A stretch of DNA of 64,000 bases from NCBI GenBank assembly GCA_021234155.1, contig JAJEKV010000014.1, forward strand, positions 18,260,652-18,324,651, given 5' to 3'. Of the stretch, positions 55,631 to 64,000 are shown piece after piece. The stretch is from Isoetes taiwanensis (taxonomy: Eukaryota > Streptophyta > Lycopodiopsida > Isoetales > Isoetaceae). The first letter of the stretch is position 1. Each line of letters opens with the position of its first letter. The notes beneath the pieces are model-generated. The model was not told where the DNA came from. It made no database searches and saw only the letters and a list, made by a program, of their open reading frames with translations. The position numbers and the translations under genes are program-made.

Positions 55631-56938
55631 ATGGCGCCTACAAACTTCATCGAATGGTACAACAGCTCCGAGCACAAGGGAGAAGTAACAGTTCAGCAGG
55701 CCTTTGAGGTGTTTAATCATACTTTTGATCTATATGCAACACTAACAAGAACACCATTCTATACAGAGATAATGGCCCAGTATGATCAACAGATATTGCC
55801 ATGGGAAGTTAACATTCCACCCAGAGCAGGAAAGTGGGTTTCATTGGAAGTACTCTCCCGAGTATTAGACAATACATCTAAAATCAAGAAACAAATATAG
55901 GAAAGAGCAAGCAACATGCCAGATTATATGAGTTGCACAGTACAAAGGCATAGGCACGTCTCAGCTCAAGCAGCACTTGCAATTTTTATGCAATTTAAGT
56001 TCATCAATCAGGTAGGGGAACCTTCAGTTCAGCCCCTAGACCTTGCACCCTTGAACACAAGGGTTAATCAAGATGATATTATCGAACTCGACACTACCGA
56101 GTACGTGACCCAGGGCACATCACATGGAATACTCAAGCTACAGGATGATTATGAAGCAACTGGTGAGCTAGATGAAGAAGAAGAAGCGAGATTCACTGAA
56201 AGATGGGAAAGGCAAGTCACTATGCACGAAGAACGGGCAATAACAGCAAACCCACCACCAATAGGCATCACTGCCTTATCTCCAATAATTGTCGAAGGAG
56301 AAGAATACCTGCTTGCAAATGATATATTACACCTACCTTACTGCATGCAGGAAGGCCTAAGGATTGATGAACTCCTAGGCATCATCTCTGAAGGACAGCA
56401 GCATGACCTCATCGACTATTCTTATCAGGAGATTCCTCGTGAAGTAGCAGAGCGCCATTCTTATACGGGTGAAACAATGTCCGATATTGAAGCCTACCAA
56501 TACATAAGGGAATTCTATAAGCAAAATGAACCCATTATATCGGAAGAAGAATTCCAAGCAATTCAAAGCACCTTGTATAAACCGTGGCCGGAGGACCTAG
56601 CGAGTAATCCCAAGAGATCATCAAGTGTCAGGGAGAGAACCAGCATCAATCTTGAAAACGCGACGACAATGATGAGAGACCATGATGATCTCCTAGCACT
56701 TGACATAGTGGGATCTGCAGCAGCAAGAAAAGGAACAGGCAAAGGAAAAGCACCAATGGGGCATCAAAAAGGCAAGGCCTTGAGATACTATCTCCCAACC
56801 CTGTGTCAAGGCCAAATGTTAGTCTTTCACAAGGAATTTAGCCCAAGAGGGGAAGAAGCGGTGGCATTGCTCATGGCACTCCACGGGTTTCGGCAACATG
56901 CCAAAATCACGAAAATATCGATCCGTCATTCTCATTAA
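55631..56938 (+). pseudogene. Second extra ORF of the Gypsy element, in-frame TAG
   Basis: The ATG at 55631 opens a frame that continues in register to 56938, with a single TAG at 55898-55900; 435 codons in all. The first part has FIEWYNSSEHKGEV and FNHTFDLYATLTRTPF; the second has an acidic segment (ATGELDEEEEARFTERW), LLANDILHLPYCMQEGLRID and a Gly/Lys-rich stretch (KGTGKGKAPMG). I recognise no domain. It could be a matrix- or capsid-like N-terminal gag part or an accessory protein. Either TAG is a mutation or it is read through. A further frame (56898-57122) and an AT-rich interval ending TTGCAG (57388) suggest a spliced link to gag. Confidence 0.5.
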
Positions 56939-57122
56939 AAGATCGGTAGCTCTCTATAGTTTGGATTTTGCCCTGGGCCATATCTTGAATGGACCACTTA
57001 CGGTTGTAGCAGCTACGGCACCGGAACTCCCGGCACCACAAATGCAGCAAGCCTTAGAAGGAGGGTCGGCCGCGAAATATCCTCCCAAATACGGGCAAAG
57101 GCCTCAGACTCAAACATATTAG

Positions 57123-57530
57123 GGATTTCTTCAAATCCAAGACGGGATCCAGCTCCAAGAAATAAATTATCAATTTCATGTTTAGCTTTCTTAAAATTGT
57201 GTCAAGTATTTACCTCCTAAGGATAATATTATAATTTTATGTACCCATGTGTTTTGAATAGAAAAATTATCTTATGATCGTATAAATCATTTTCTATTTT
57301 ATAATCTTTTATGGTTTAATTGAAGCAAGATAACAATATCATAACACCAAGGAATATTGCATAAACAATGTATTTTGATAAAATCTTGCAGCAGGAACAT
57401 TCGGCTTGGCACCTCAGGAACAAAAATTTCAAAACTGACAACGAAACTGGTTGCCAAGAAACTTATTCGGCCATGACAACGATGAAGCAGTCGAAGATGA
57501 CATGTCACCCGAAGCTATAAACAGATGACT
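57123..57530 (+). other. AT-rich interval between the extra ORF and gag
   Basis: No coding region. It ends in TTTTGATAAAATCTTGCAG, which looks like an intron 3' end. Splicing here is only a possibility. Confidence 0.35.
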
Positions 57531-57531
57531 A

Positions 57532-58770
57532 GTGCGCATGAGAAATCAAATGACACGGATAGTCAACTGGGCAACACCACTGATGCAAAACCAGGAGTAT
57601 GGACCTCTACCACCACAAGTTCCAGGAGTTGAACAACAAGTTCACCAAGGGCAGAATCCACTACCGAAAGTTCCAAAGGAGAAAAAGAGAAAGAAAAGAC
57701 ATAGGAGAAGTGTAACTCCTTCAAGCTCAAGTGCAGACAACACCACATCTAGTGCAACTAGTGACAGTAACTCCGACACTGAGTCTGATAGTTCCAATGA
57801 TAGGAACAGACATCGAAGAGGAGGAACGATCGTCGAAATGAAGATTACGAGAAGAAAATAGACATTGCTATGAGCAATGTCGGAAAACAAGGAAACTGGG
57901 GCGGTTCTCGGAAAAGATCCCGGCATGGAAGCGAAGCATGGCTTGACGAGATGGAAGAATTTGGCAACTCCTATGGGATGAAGGATAAAGACATAGGAAA
58001 AGTAGCAACAGCAAATCTGAATGGCCCAGCCAGAATATGGTGGAAGGGATATGCCAAATCTAATAAACTGAAAAGAAACAATGGGATGAAGGATAAAGAC
58101 ATAGGAAAAGTAGCAACAAAATCACGAATGGCCCGGCCCGAATATGGTGGAAGGGATATGCCAAATCTAATAAACTGAAAAGAAACAATTGCAAGTTCAG
58201 AACTTTCAGCAAAGCATTTCGCAAGCACTATGTACCTCGATCACATATAAGCAGGCAGATTCAACAATTTTATAGGTTGGATCAAGGAAACTTAACCGTA
58301 GCCAAATATACAGAAGAGTTCATGAGGCTATGATTGAATGTGCCAATAATAACGAAAAGCAAGTAGATGGATACATTGAGGGACTAAACCCCAACATCAA
58401 GAGACTTGTCGCGGGCCATAAACCCAAGAAACGTTAGGGGAAGTCTGAAGATAAAGCCTTAAGTTTGGAAGAAACTCCACAAACACCTGGGCCAAAGTAG
58501 AACAACTATTCAAAGGACAAGTCAATAGCTCCATATACTCCAAGGCGTGCGAGGAAATCAACACGCTAACCCGCCAGATTTCAAGGAAAGAATGACAGAA
58601 GGGACCATCTGAAAAACCAAATACCTCAAGGGTCTTCATCCGGCGAGGTCAATCAAAAGCTTCCTAGACAAACATTCCAAACGAAAAGAGGGATGAATGC
58701 ATCAAGAAACAACTCTGTTTGAGATGTTTCCAAACGCCCACAACACATACATGTCCTTTTGTCATGCAGG
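57532..58770 (+). pseudogene. Gypsy gag, frameshifted
   Basis: The N-terminal part (57532-57861) has a basic segment (KEKKRKKRHRR) and a Ser-rich tract. The capsid region then appears in changing frames: NLNGPARIWWKGYAKSNKLK, NCKFRTFSKAFRKHYVPR, FYRLDQGNLTVAKYTEEFM, VDGYIEGLNPNIK. A zinc knuckle of the form C-L-R-C-F...H-T-C is near 58705-58765. A 108-bp in-frame tandem duplication (57974-58081 and 58082-58190) disrupts the capsid region. The protein would form the particle shell, but no continuous frame remains. Confidence 0.88.
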
Positions 58771-59454
58771 CAGCTTTGGCAGAACTAGATGGATGGGAAT
58801 CACCTACTGAGCAAGATGAAGAGGATGATCAGAAGGAAGCCAAAGATTACATAGATGGTGAGTGTAGGATTTGTGCAGCTATTGAGACTGGTAATGTTGC
58901 AAGTCAGTCTACAGTCATCTCAGCTGATGCTATAATAGATGATAAACCGTATGTAATCCTAATAGACACAGGTAATTCACACAATTTTGCATCTCCTAGA
59001 CCGGGCAACAAGTTATTAAAGTCAAAGACCACGAAATCTAAACCCGGACCCGGTCGGCAAGATGGCAAATGGGGCAATTCGACATACAAAGGGAAGAAGA
59101 GTTAACTTTGACGTCGGATTGACCGGAATTAAGTTCACCATGGGAGCTGAGGTAATGGATATTGGTAAGTATGACTTGATAGTTGGAATGGAATTCCTCA
59201 AACCAGCTAAGGCAATCATTGACTGCGACAATAATGAAATAGCAATCACCGCACCAGACGGCAAACAAATAGTGGTCAGAGGTAAGGAAATTCCTTCAGT
59301 AATACAGTGTATAACTTTCAGCCAGTTGAATAAATACAATTTAAAGAAGGAGATTGAATATATTCTTAGGCTAGAAGCAGTTCAACCTGATAGTAAGAAT
59401 AAAAAGCAGGGGGAAAGCATAGATAAATTGTCAAGCCTATTGCTAAAATCATAA
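58770..59454 (+). pseudogene. Gypsy aspartic protease
   Basis: The active site VILIDTGNSHNFAS is encoded at about 58960-59000. The second half lies in another frame (59062-59454): INFDVGLTG-like, MDIGKYDLIVGMEFLKPAKA and IDCDNNEIAI, where LIVGMEFL is the flap/strand typical of Gypsy proteases. A further frame change near 59435 separates it from RT. Confidence 0.88.
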
Positions 59455-61007
59455 GAGAATTTTATGATGTTTTTCCGGATGATATCCGAGAACTACCACC
59501 CTATAGAGGTGTGGAATGTGAGGTTACTCTAGCACCAGATGCTAAGCCTACCAGCAAGGCTCCCTATAGGATGAGCACACCGGAACTTGGAGAGCTCAAG
59601 AAACAGTTGAAGGAGTTGTTGGAAATTGGTTTTATAAGACCAAGTGTATCACCTTTTGGGGCACCTATTCTCTTCGTGAAGAAGAAAGATGGAAGTCTAA
59701 GAATGTGTATAGATTACCGACAACTCAATAAGCAAACGGTAAAGAATAAATACGCATTACCAAGGGCAGATGATCTAATGGATCAACTTCAAGGGGCAAA
59801 GATATTCTCCAAAATTGACTTAAGGTCAGGATACCACCAAATAAGAATAAAAGAAGAAGATGTTCATAAAACAGCTTTCAGAACACGCTATGGTCATTAT
59901 GAATTTACAGTTATGCCCTTCGGCCTATCAAATGCACCAGCAACGTTCATGAGGTTGATGAATGATATTTTCAGAGAGTTCTTGGATGATTTTGTAATAG
60001 TGTTCTTCGACGACATTCTCATTTATAGTAAGTCAATCGAAGAACATGAACTTCATCTGAGAAAAGCCTTACAGAAACTAAGAAGGCATAAGCTATTTGC
60101 CAAATTTTCGAAGTGTCACTTTGCCACCCCCAAAGTTGATTACTTAGGCCATATTGTATCAGCAGAAGGCATTGCAACAGATCCAGCAAAGATAGAAGCC
60201 ATCATTGATTGGCCAGCACCAAGAAACGTTCCTGAAGTAAGAAGTTTTCTGGGTCTTGCAGGATACTACAGAAAATTTGTAAAGGACTTTGCTAAGTGGG
60301 CAGCTCCTTTGACAGACCTCACAAAGCAACAGAAGGTAAAGAACTGGATGGACAATTGGATGCAAGGAGTACAAGTTTCTTTTGATAAGCTCAAAGAAGC
60401 CTTGACAACAGCTCCAGTTCTAACCTTACCTGACCCCGAAAAAGATAAACTTGTAGCAACGGATGCAAGCATGATTGCCACAGGCGGGGTACTTATGCAG
60501 GAAGGAAGGCTAGTTGCATATGATTCAAAGAAAATGAATGAAGCAGAACAAGGACATCCGACTCATGATCAAGAACTATTGGCAGTAGTGAGGGCACTAC
60601 GCATTTGGAGACATTACTTGTTAGGAAAGAAGTTTCAATTAGACACAAATCATCAGAGTTTGCAATACATATTCACACAACCACTTCTAAATTTGAGACA
60701 AAGAAGGTGGATGGAGTTTTTAGAAGAATACGACTTTGATATAGTCTATAAGCCCGGCAAATTGAATGTAGTTGCTGATGCTCTCTCTCGCAGGCCAATA
60801 GTCACAAGAACACACTGCAATGCCATATTAACTTTATCAAGTGAATTTGGCAGGAAAATTGAGGAGGCAATACCCTCTAGTGTGGAGTTCCAACAGGTTT
60901 GGGCAAGTCTTTGCAAGGATGCAAGAACAAACAAAGAAAGGGAACTCTTTATAACCGATTGCAGGTCATGCAGACTTTATGAAAACTTACTTCAAAATAA
61001 GAAGTAG
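59436..61007 (+). CDS. Gypsy reverse transcriptase and RNase H
   Basis: Open for over 500 codons as part of the polyprotein, with no own start codon. It begins [18 protein letters not shown] landmarks: PISKAPYRM-like [87 protein letters not shown] and catalytic [12 protein letters not shown]. RNase H follows with Asp in [13 protein letters not shown], Glu in [15 protein letters not shown], Asp in [10 protein letters not shown] and Asp in VVADALSRR. All catalytic residues are present, so this part is the best preserved. It ends at TAG (61005) just before integrase, after [14 protein letters not shown], where the integrase zinc domain should start. Confidence 0.93.
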   Translation, partial: PIAKIIREFYDVFPDDIRELPPYRGVECEVTLAPDAKPTSKAPYRMSTPELGELKKQLKELLEIGFIRPSVSPFGAPILFVKKKDGSLRMCIDYRQLNKQTVKNKYALPRADDLMDQLQGAKIFSKIDLRSGYHQIRIKEEDVHKTAFRTRYGHYEFTVMPFGLSNAPATFMRLMNDIFREFLDDFVIVFFDDILIYSKSIEEHELHLRKALQKLRRHKLFAKFSKCHFATPKVDYLGHIVSAEGIATDPAKIEAIIDWPAPRNVPEVRSFLGLAGYYRKFVKDFAKWAAPLTDLTKQQKVKNWMDNWMQGVQVSFDKLKEALTTAPVLTLPDPEKDKLVATDASMIATGGVLMQEGRLVAYDSKKMNEAEQGHPTHDQELLAVVRALRIWRHYLLGKKFQLDTNHQSLQYIFTQPLLNLRQRRWMEFLEEYDFDIVYKPGKLNVVADALSRRPIVTRTHCNAILTLSSEFGRKIEEAIPSSVEFQQVWASLCKDARTNKERELFITDCRSCRLYENLLQNKK

Positions 61008-61720
61008 TTACTTCTGGCCAGGTATGAAGAAGGACATCGCCAACTACATTCGGCAATGTCAATTATGTCAGCAAACCAAGGCTGAACAACTTCGCATTCT
61101 TGGAGCCCTAGAGCCATTAGCAGTTCCAGATGCCAAGTGGGAAATAGTAAGTATGGATTTCATCACAGGCCTTCCAAGAACAGCAAGGGGGCATGACGCA
61201 CTTATGGTAGTGGTCGATAAACTTTCAAAGATGGCACATTTCTTGCCATGCAGAACAACAGACACTGCCCTGGATACAGCCTTGCTCTTCACTAAAGAAA
61301 TTTTCAGACTTCATGGCATGTCTAGAGGAATAATATCGGATAGAGATCCGAAATTTATAAGTGCATTTTGGAAGGACTTCTTCGGAACCATCGGAACAAA
61401 GCTTTGTATGAGTACGACTTTATCATCCTCAAACAGTGGTCAAACGAAAAGAACAAAACGTAATTTTGGAAGATATGTTGAGACATTACGTGTGGAACAA
61501 ACAGACGAAATGGGAGGACTACATATACTTGGTAGAATTTGCTTACAATAGTACCAAGCAAGAATCATCACAGATGTCCCCGTTTATGATTAATTATGGA
61601 TACCAATGTCTCACACTTGACACGTGGCACAATCCTGTGTCAAAAGTTGAAGTCTCTCAACAAATGTTAGAAGATATGCAACAACTAGTGCAAGAAGTTC
61701 GAATATTTGATAGCAACTAG
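60979..61720 (+). pseudogene. Gypsy integrase core, damaged
   Basis: Encodes the end of the HHCC zinc domain ([26 protein letters not shown]) without its two His residues, so a deletion of some tens of codons lies near 60975-61000. The core has the first Asp in SMDFITGLPR and the second in IISDRDPKFISAFW. The Glu of the family's G-Q-T-E-R motif is Lys here (SGQTKRTKR), a missense change at the catalytic site. A frameshift follows and reading continues as ILEDMLRHYVW, VEFAYNSTKQ and SPFMINYGYQ to 61720. The enzyme is dead. Confidence 0.9.
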
Positions 61721-62288
61721 AAGCCAAAAGGGCTTAGCGATAAGCATAGAACGAAGAAGAGAATTTCAAGTTGGAGATAGCGTATGGCTAAAGATCAAAG
61801 TTAAGCAAGCCAAGCTCAGAATCGGAAATTGCAAGAAATTGGCACCAAGATGGGCAGGACCATTTAAAATTATTGAGAGAGTTGGGAATCAGTCCTACAG
61901 ATTAGACTTACCCGCTCATCTAAAGGTTCATAAAGTCTTCCACGTTAGTCTGCTTAAGAGGCATACCCCAAATCCGGATGAGATTTTGGAGACTCCAACT
62001 TTATTGAAAATGACAGAGGAACATGTTGAAATTGTTCATGAACTCATCCTTGACAAAGCACTCAAGAAAACACAGAGATCGAAATTTCTTCAGTACTTAG
62101 TCAAATGGAAGCACGTGCCAGTGGAAGACGCAACTTGGGTACTGAAACAAGATTTAGAAAGACAATACCCAGAATTTATGAACCAATTCGACGGCCAAGT
62201 CATCTCCGAAATGGCCAACATCGAATGTATAGGTCTGCCATTGATTAAAATCTGTAATAGAGTAAATAAGTTAGTGAATACTTTGTAG
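61707..62288 (+). CDS. Gypsy integrase C-terminus with chromodomain
   Basis: Encodes the integrase C-terminal SH3-like region (FQVGDSVWLKIKVKQAK, KLAPRWAGPFKIIERVGNQS, KVHKVFHVSLLKRH, including the GPF/Y motif), followed by a chromodomain from about residue 115: VHELILDKALKKTQ, FLQYLVKWKHVPVEDATWVL and LERQYPEFMNQF. This marks the element as a chromovirus. Chromodomains of this class are thought to steer integration to chromatin with methylated H3 tails. This last segment has an open frame but is separated by a frameshift from the integrase core. Confidence 0.92.
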   Translation: MIATRSQKGLAISIERRREFQVGDSVWLKIKVKQAKLRIGNCKKLAPRWAGPFKIIERVGNQSYRLDLPAHLKVHKVFHVSLLKRHTPNPDEILETPTLLKMTEEHVEIVHELILDKALKKTQRSKFLQYLVKWKHVPVEDATWVLKQDLERQYPEFMNQFDGQVISEMANIECIGLPLIKICNRVNKLVNTL

Positions 62289-63012
62289 TTAGCTATGATA
62301 ATTATAAAGTATAGATTATCGTGTTTTAGATAAGTCTAGAAGAGAGTGTTGGCGATGATGAGATCATCCATAAGACGTTCTCTATGCCATTACGCATTGC
62401 AAGTGTACATGACCATAGTGGGGGTCATGTAAAATAAAAGTGATCATGGGCAATGAAGGATTCAATTGCATGTTCCTAAGCTTAAACCATGAAACCATGA
62501 AGCGATGTGGGGTGCATGACCAACGAGGGGAGGTCATGCACAGGGTAGCTACTATCATGGGCAATGATAGGATCATCTTAAATGATTCTTAGCTTAAACC
62601 GTATGGCCATGATCGTATGCAGTTAGAAAAAGGTATAGTGAGTAATTAGGGGGGTGGTCCCCTTAAAACCACAATTTATAATTTAAACTAACGTAATGTG
62701 CTACTCATTGCAGGGAAGTGAACTCAAGCAAATACGAGGGAGCGCATTACGAGAAGTTAGGAGTTAAGAATTTTGTAGCTAGCTATAAACTCCTAAACTT
62801 AAATTATGAATTGATGTGTCCAATTCATAATGTGTTTATAAATAAACTTTATAATACTTTTGTATAAGCTTGCAAGGATATTCTTACAAGCTACCTTTAT
62901 AAAAACAAATATATATCGGAAGTTATCGTTTTAATAAATACTAATAATAATCGAGTATATAAGTTTATGCAGGTTCGAAAAACCTTACTCTAATGCTGCG
63001 GGCAGCATTATT
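62289..63012 (+). other. 3' non-coding region of the Gypsy element
   Basis: Holds two imperfect copies of a 125-bp block (ATCATGGGCAATGA, TTAGCTTAAACC, CATGA-C-TATGC-) at about 62440-62630. No gene is seen, and no envelope ORF is present. Confidence 0.6.
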
Positions 63013-63027
63013 CTAAGGGGGGGAGAA
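63013..63027 (+). other. Polypurine tract
   Basis: TAAGGGGGGGAGAA directly before the right LTR; it primes plus-strand synthesis. Confidence 0.9.
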
Positions 63028-64000
63028 TGTGACGTTCCCCTAAAATATACGGTATGTATACGTATATTTTGGGCTACGTCACCATACAATCCATCGTATA
63101 TAGATTGGTATGTCAATTAGATAGATTCAAGTCACATTATAATGTAACTTGATCAACCTTAGGAAAGGTTAATTCCACGTGGCACTACCTGATTGGAGTA
63201 GTTAGCCACGTGTTCGCATCCCATTGGACAAGGTGTCAACCCTAACCCTAACTTTGCCTATAAATACCTAACCCTAACCCAGAAGACACTTTTGCTCCTC
63301 CCACTCTTGAGGCTATTGTCACACCCGGGTTCGAATCAAGATCCGAAGTCTGCAGATAGCACGGTCCTAGCGGCCCAAGCAACAAGTGGGACGTGTTAGA
63401 TTCAGGTTGTAGTAATCTCGAACCTCAAGAATCGATGGAGACCCCGGGATCGAGGCAATGCGTCGAGGCGGTGTATTTTGAAGCGGTTTTGCCTATAGAG
63501 ACGGCGTAGAGTCATGTATTCTAGTAGAGCCTTCCTAGAATCACTATTTCACCTCATGAACCGAATCAATGAACCCTAACTCCCTAGTTAGATTCATGTG
63601 ATTAGGTTAGATCTTATTCTTATTGTTCATATGTTATGGATATGATATGGTTGATCTCTTGTTATGCTCCGGGGTAGAGACCTAGCGACCTTATGTATGA
63701 TGCTTCTAGATAGACCCATAATACCTATTACATGCGGCTGTGCATAGAGCCCACCCGGACTAAGGGAGTTATGGATTGACCGAGCACCGAATAACGGGAT
63801 CGCGGACGAGATGGAGGAATAGTCCCCGGCGGCCCCTTCGGGGACTTGGGGCCACTAGGCCTATGGTCGGCCACTTCGTGGGGCGGGCATGGGTTCGCCA
63901 CCCCCGGATCAACGGTGTCGCCCCGATCCTCGAAGAGCCGCAGTGTCGGCCGGTTCTTGCTTTGGGGGTTAAAGACGGAACGGGCGTGTGTCGCCACGAT
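63028..64000 (+). repeat. 3' LTR of the Gypsy element (cut by window end)
   Basis: Starts TGTGACGTTCCCC like the 5' LTR and matches it for the remaining 973 bp. It lacks the MITE and has many small indels against the left copy around 63325-63490. Confidence 0.95.

Larger units (their letters stand above)
51233..64000 (+). mobile_element. Ty3/Gypsy chromovirus with histone H3-like ORF (right end outside window)
   Basis: The left LTR is 51233-53311 and the right LTR starts at 63028 and runs off the window. The internal region is about 9.7 kb, which is long for a plant chromovirus, because 4 kb of extra coding DNA lie between the primer site and gag. Order: primer site, histone H3-like ORF, cruciform repeats, second extra ORF, gag, protease, RT, RNase H, integrase, chromodomain, purine tract. 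Damage includes frameshifts in gag and protease, a deletion at the start of integrase, and an altered catalytic Glu. The LTRs differ by many small changes and by a MITE in the left one, so the copy is not recent. Confidence 0.95.

Noticed and set aside
62289-63012. Possible envelope gene of the Gypsy element
   Set aside because: The region after the chromodomain has no open frame longer than about 60 codons and no membrane segment.

Overview
This is nuclear DNA of a land plant, dominated by transposable elements. Plant-specific signs are a trihelix transcription factor, a PPR gene fragment, LTR retrotransposons primed by initiator tRNA-Met, and GT-AG introns. The PPR and LINE fragments look more like those of ferns or other seed-free plants than of flowering plants, but I cannot name the species. 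The window has only one intact, recognisable host gene. Almost everything else is mobile DNA, its remains, or duplications of it.

Layout. 351-5355: a complete but inactivated Ty1/Copia element on the minus strand. 5.4-11.3 kb: a foldback, a CACTA-like end, two LINE fragments (one fused to a Copia RT piece), and two inverted copies of an unclassified coding repeat. 11.3-14.2 kb: non-coding DNA and the remains of an intron-containing HAD phosphatase gene. 14.6-20 kb: small tandem repeats and a roughly 1.2-kb duplicated segment. 21-25.4 kb: a coiled-coil ORF joined to a LINE 3' end, then three copies of an unclassified repeat, one split by a small retroposon with a 13-bp target duplication.

25.9-36.2 kb: a single-exon trihelix gene (25891-26694). 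Its 3' half plus about 3.7 kb downstream is duplicated in tandem (26349-30404 and 30407-34651). Each copy carries an ORF1-only LINE derivative and the endonuclease part of another LINE; the reverse transcriptase part follows only the second copy. 36.7-47.9 kb: several copies of one long LTR, two of them inverted, and a LINE fragment followed by T-rich DNA holding more LINE tails. 48-51.2 kb: hairpins, tandem repeats and a broken PPR gene.

51233-64000: a large Ty3/Gypsy chromovirus whose right LTR runs off the window. Its pol region has aspartic protease, RT, RNase H, integrase and a chromodomain, all damaged in places. Between the primer binding site and gag it carries about 4 kb of extra coding DNA. 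The first extra ORF (53851-54952) starts with a histone H3-type ARTK tail and ends with a full histone H3 fold, separated by long acidic and basic stretches. Two nearly identical cruciform repeats follow, then a second unrecognised ORF. A retrotransposon carrying both a histone H3 and a chromodomain is the main discovery here. It suggests an element that makes its own nucleosome component, perhaps for packaging, silencing escape or targeting.

The LINE copies share a 3' end (GGGTCCCATAGGCC...GGACG-TTAAA) that runs into different microsatellites (TATTC, CTTC or ATCT), which makes these tails easy to recognise across the window.
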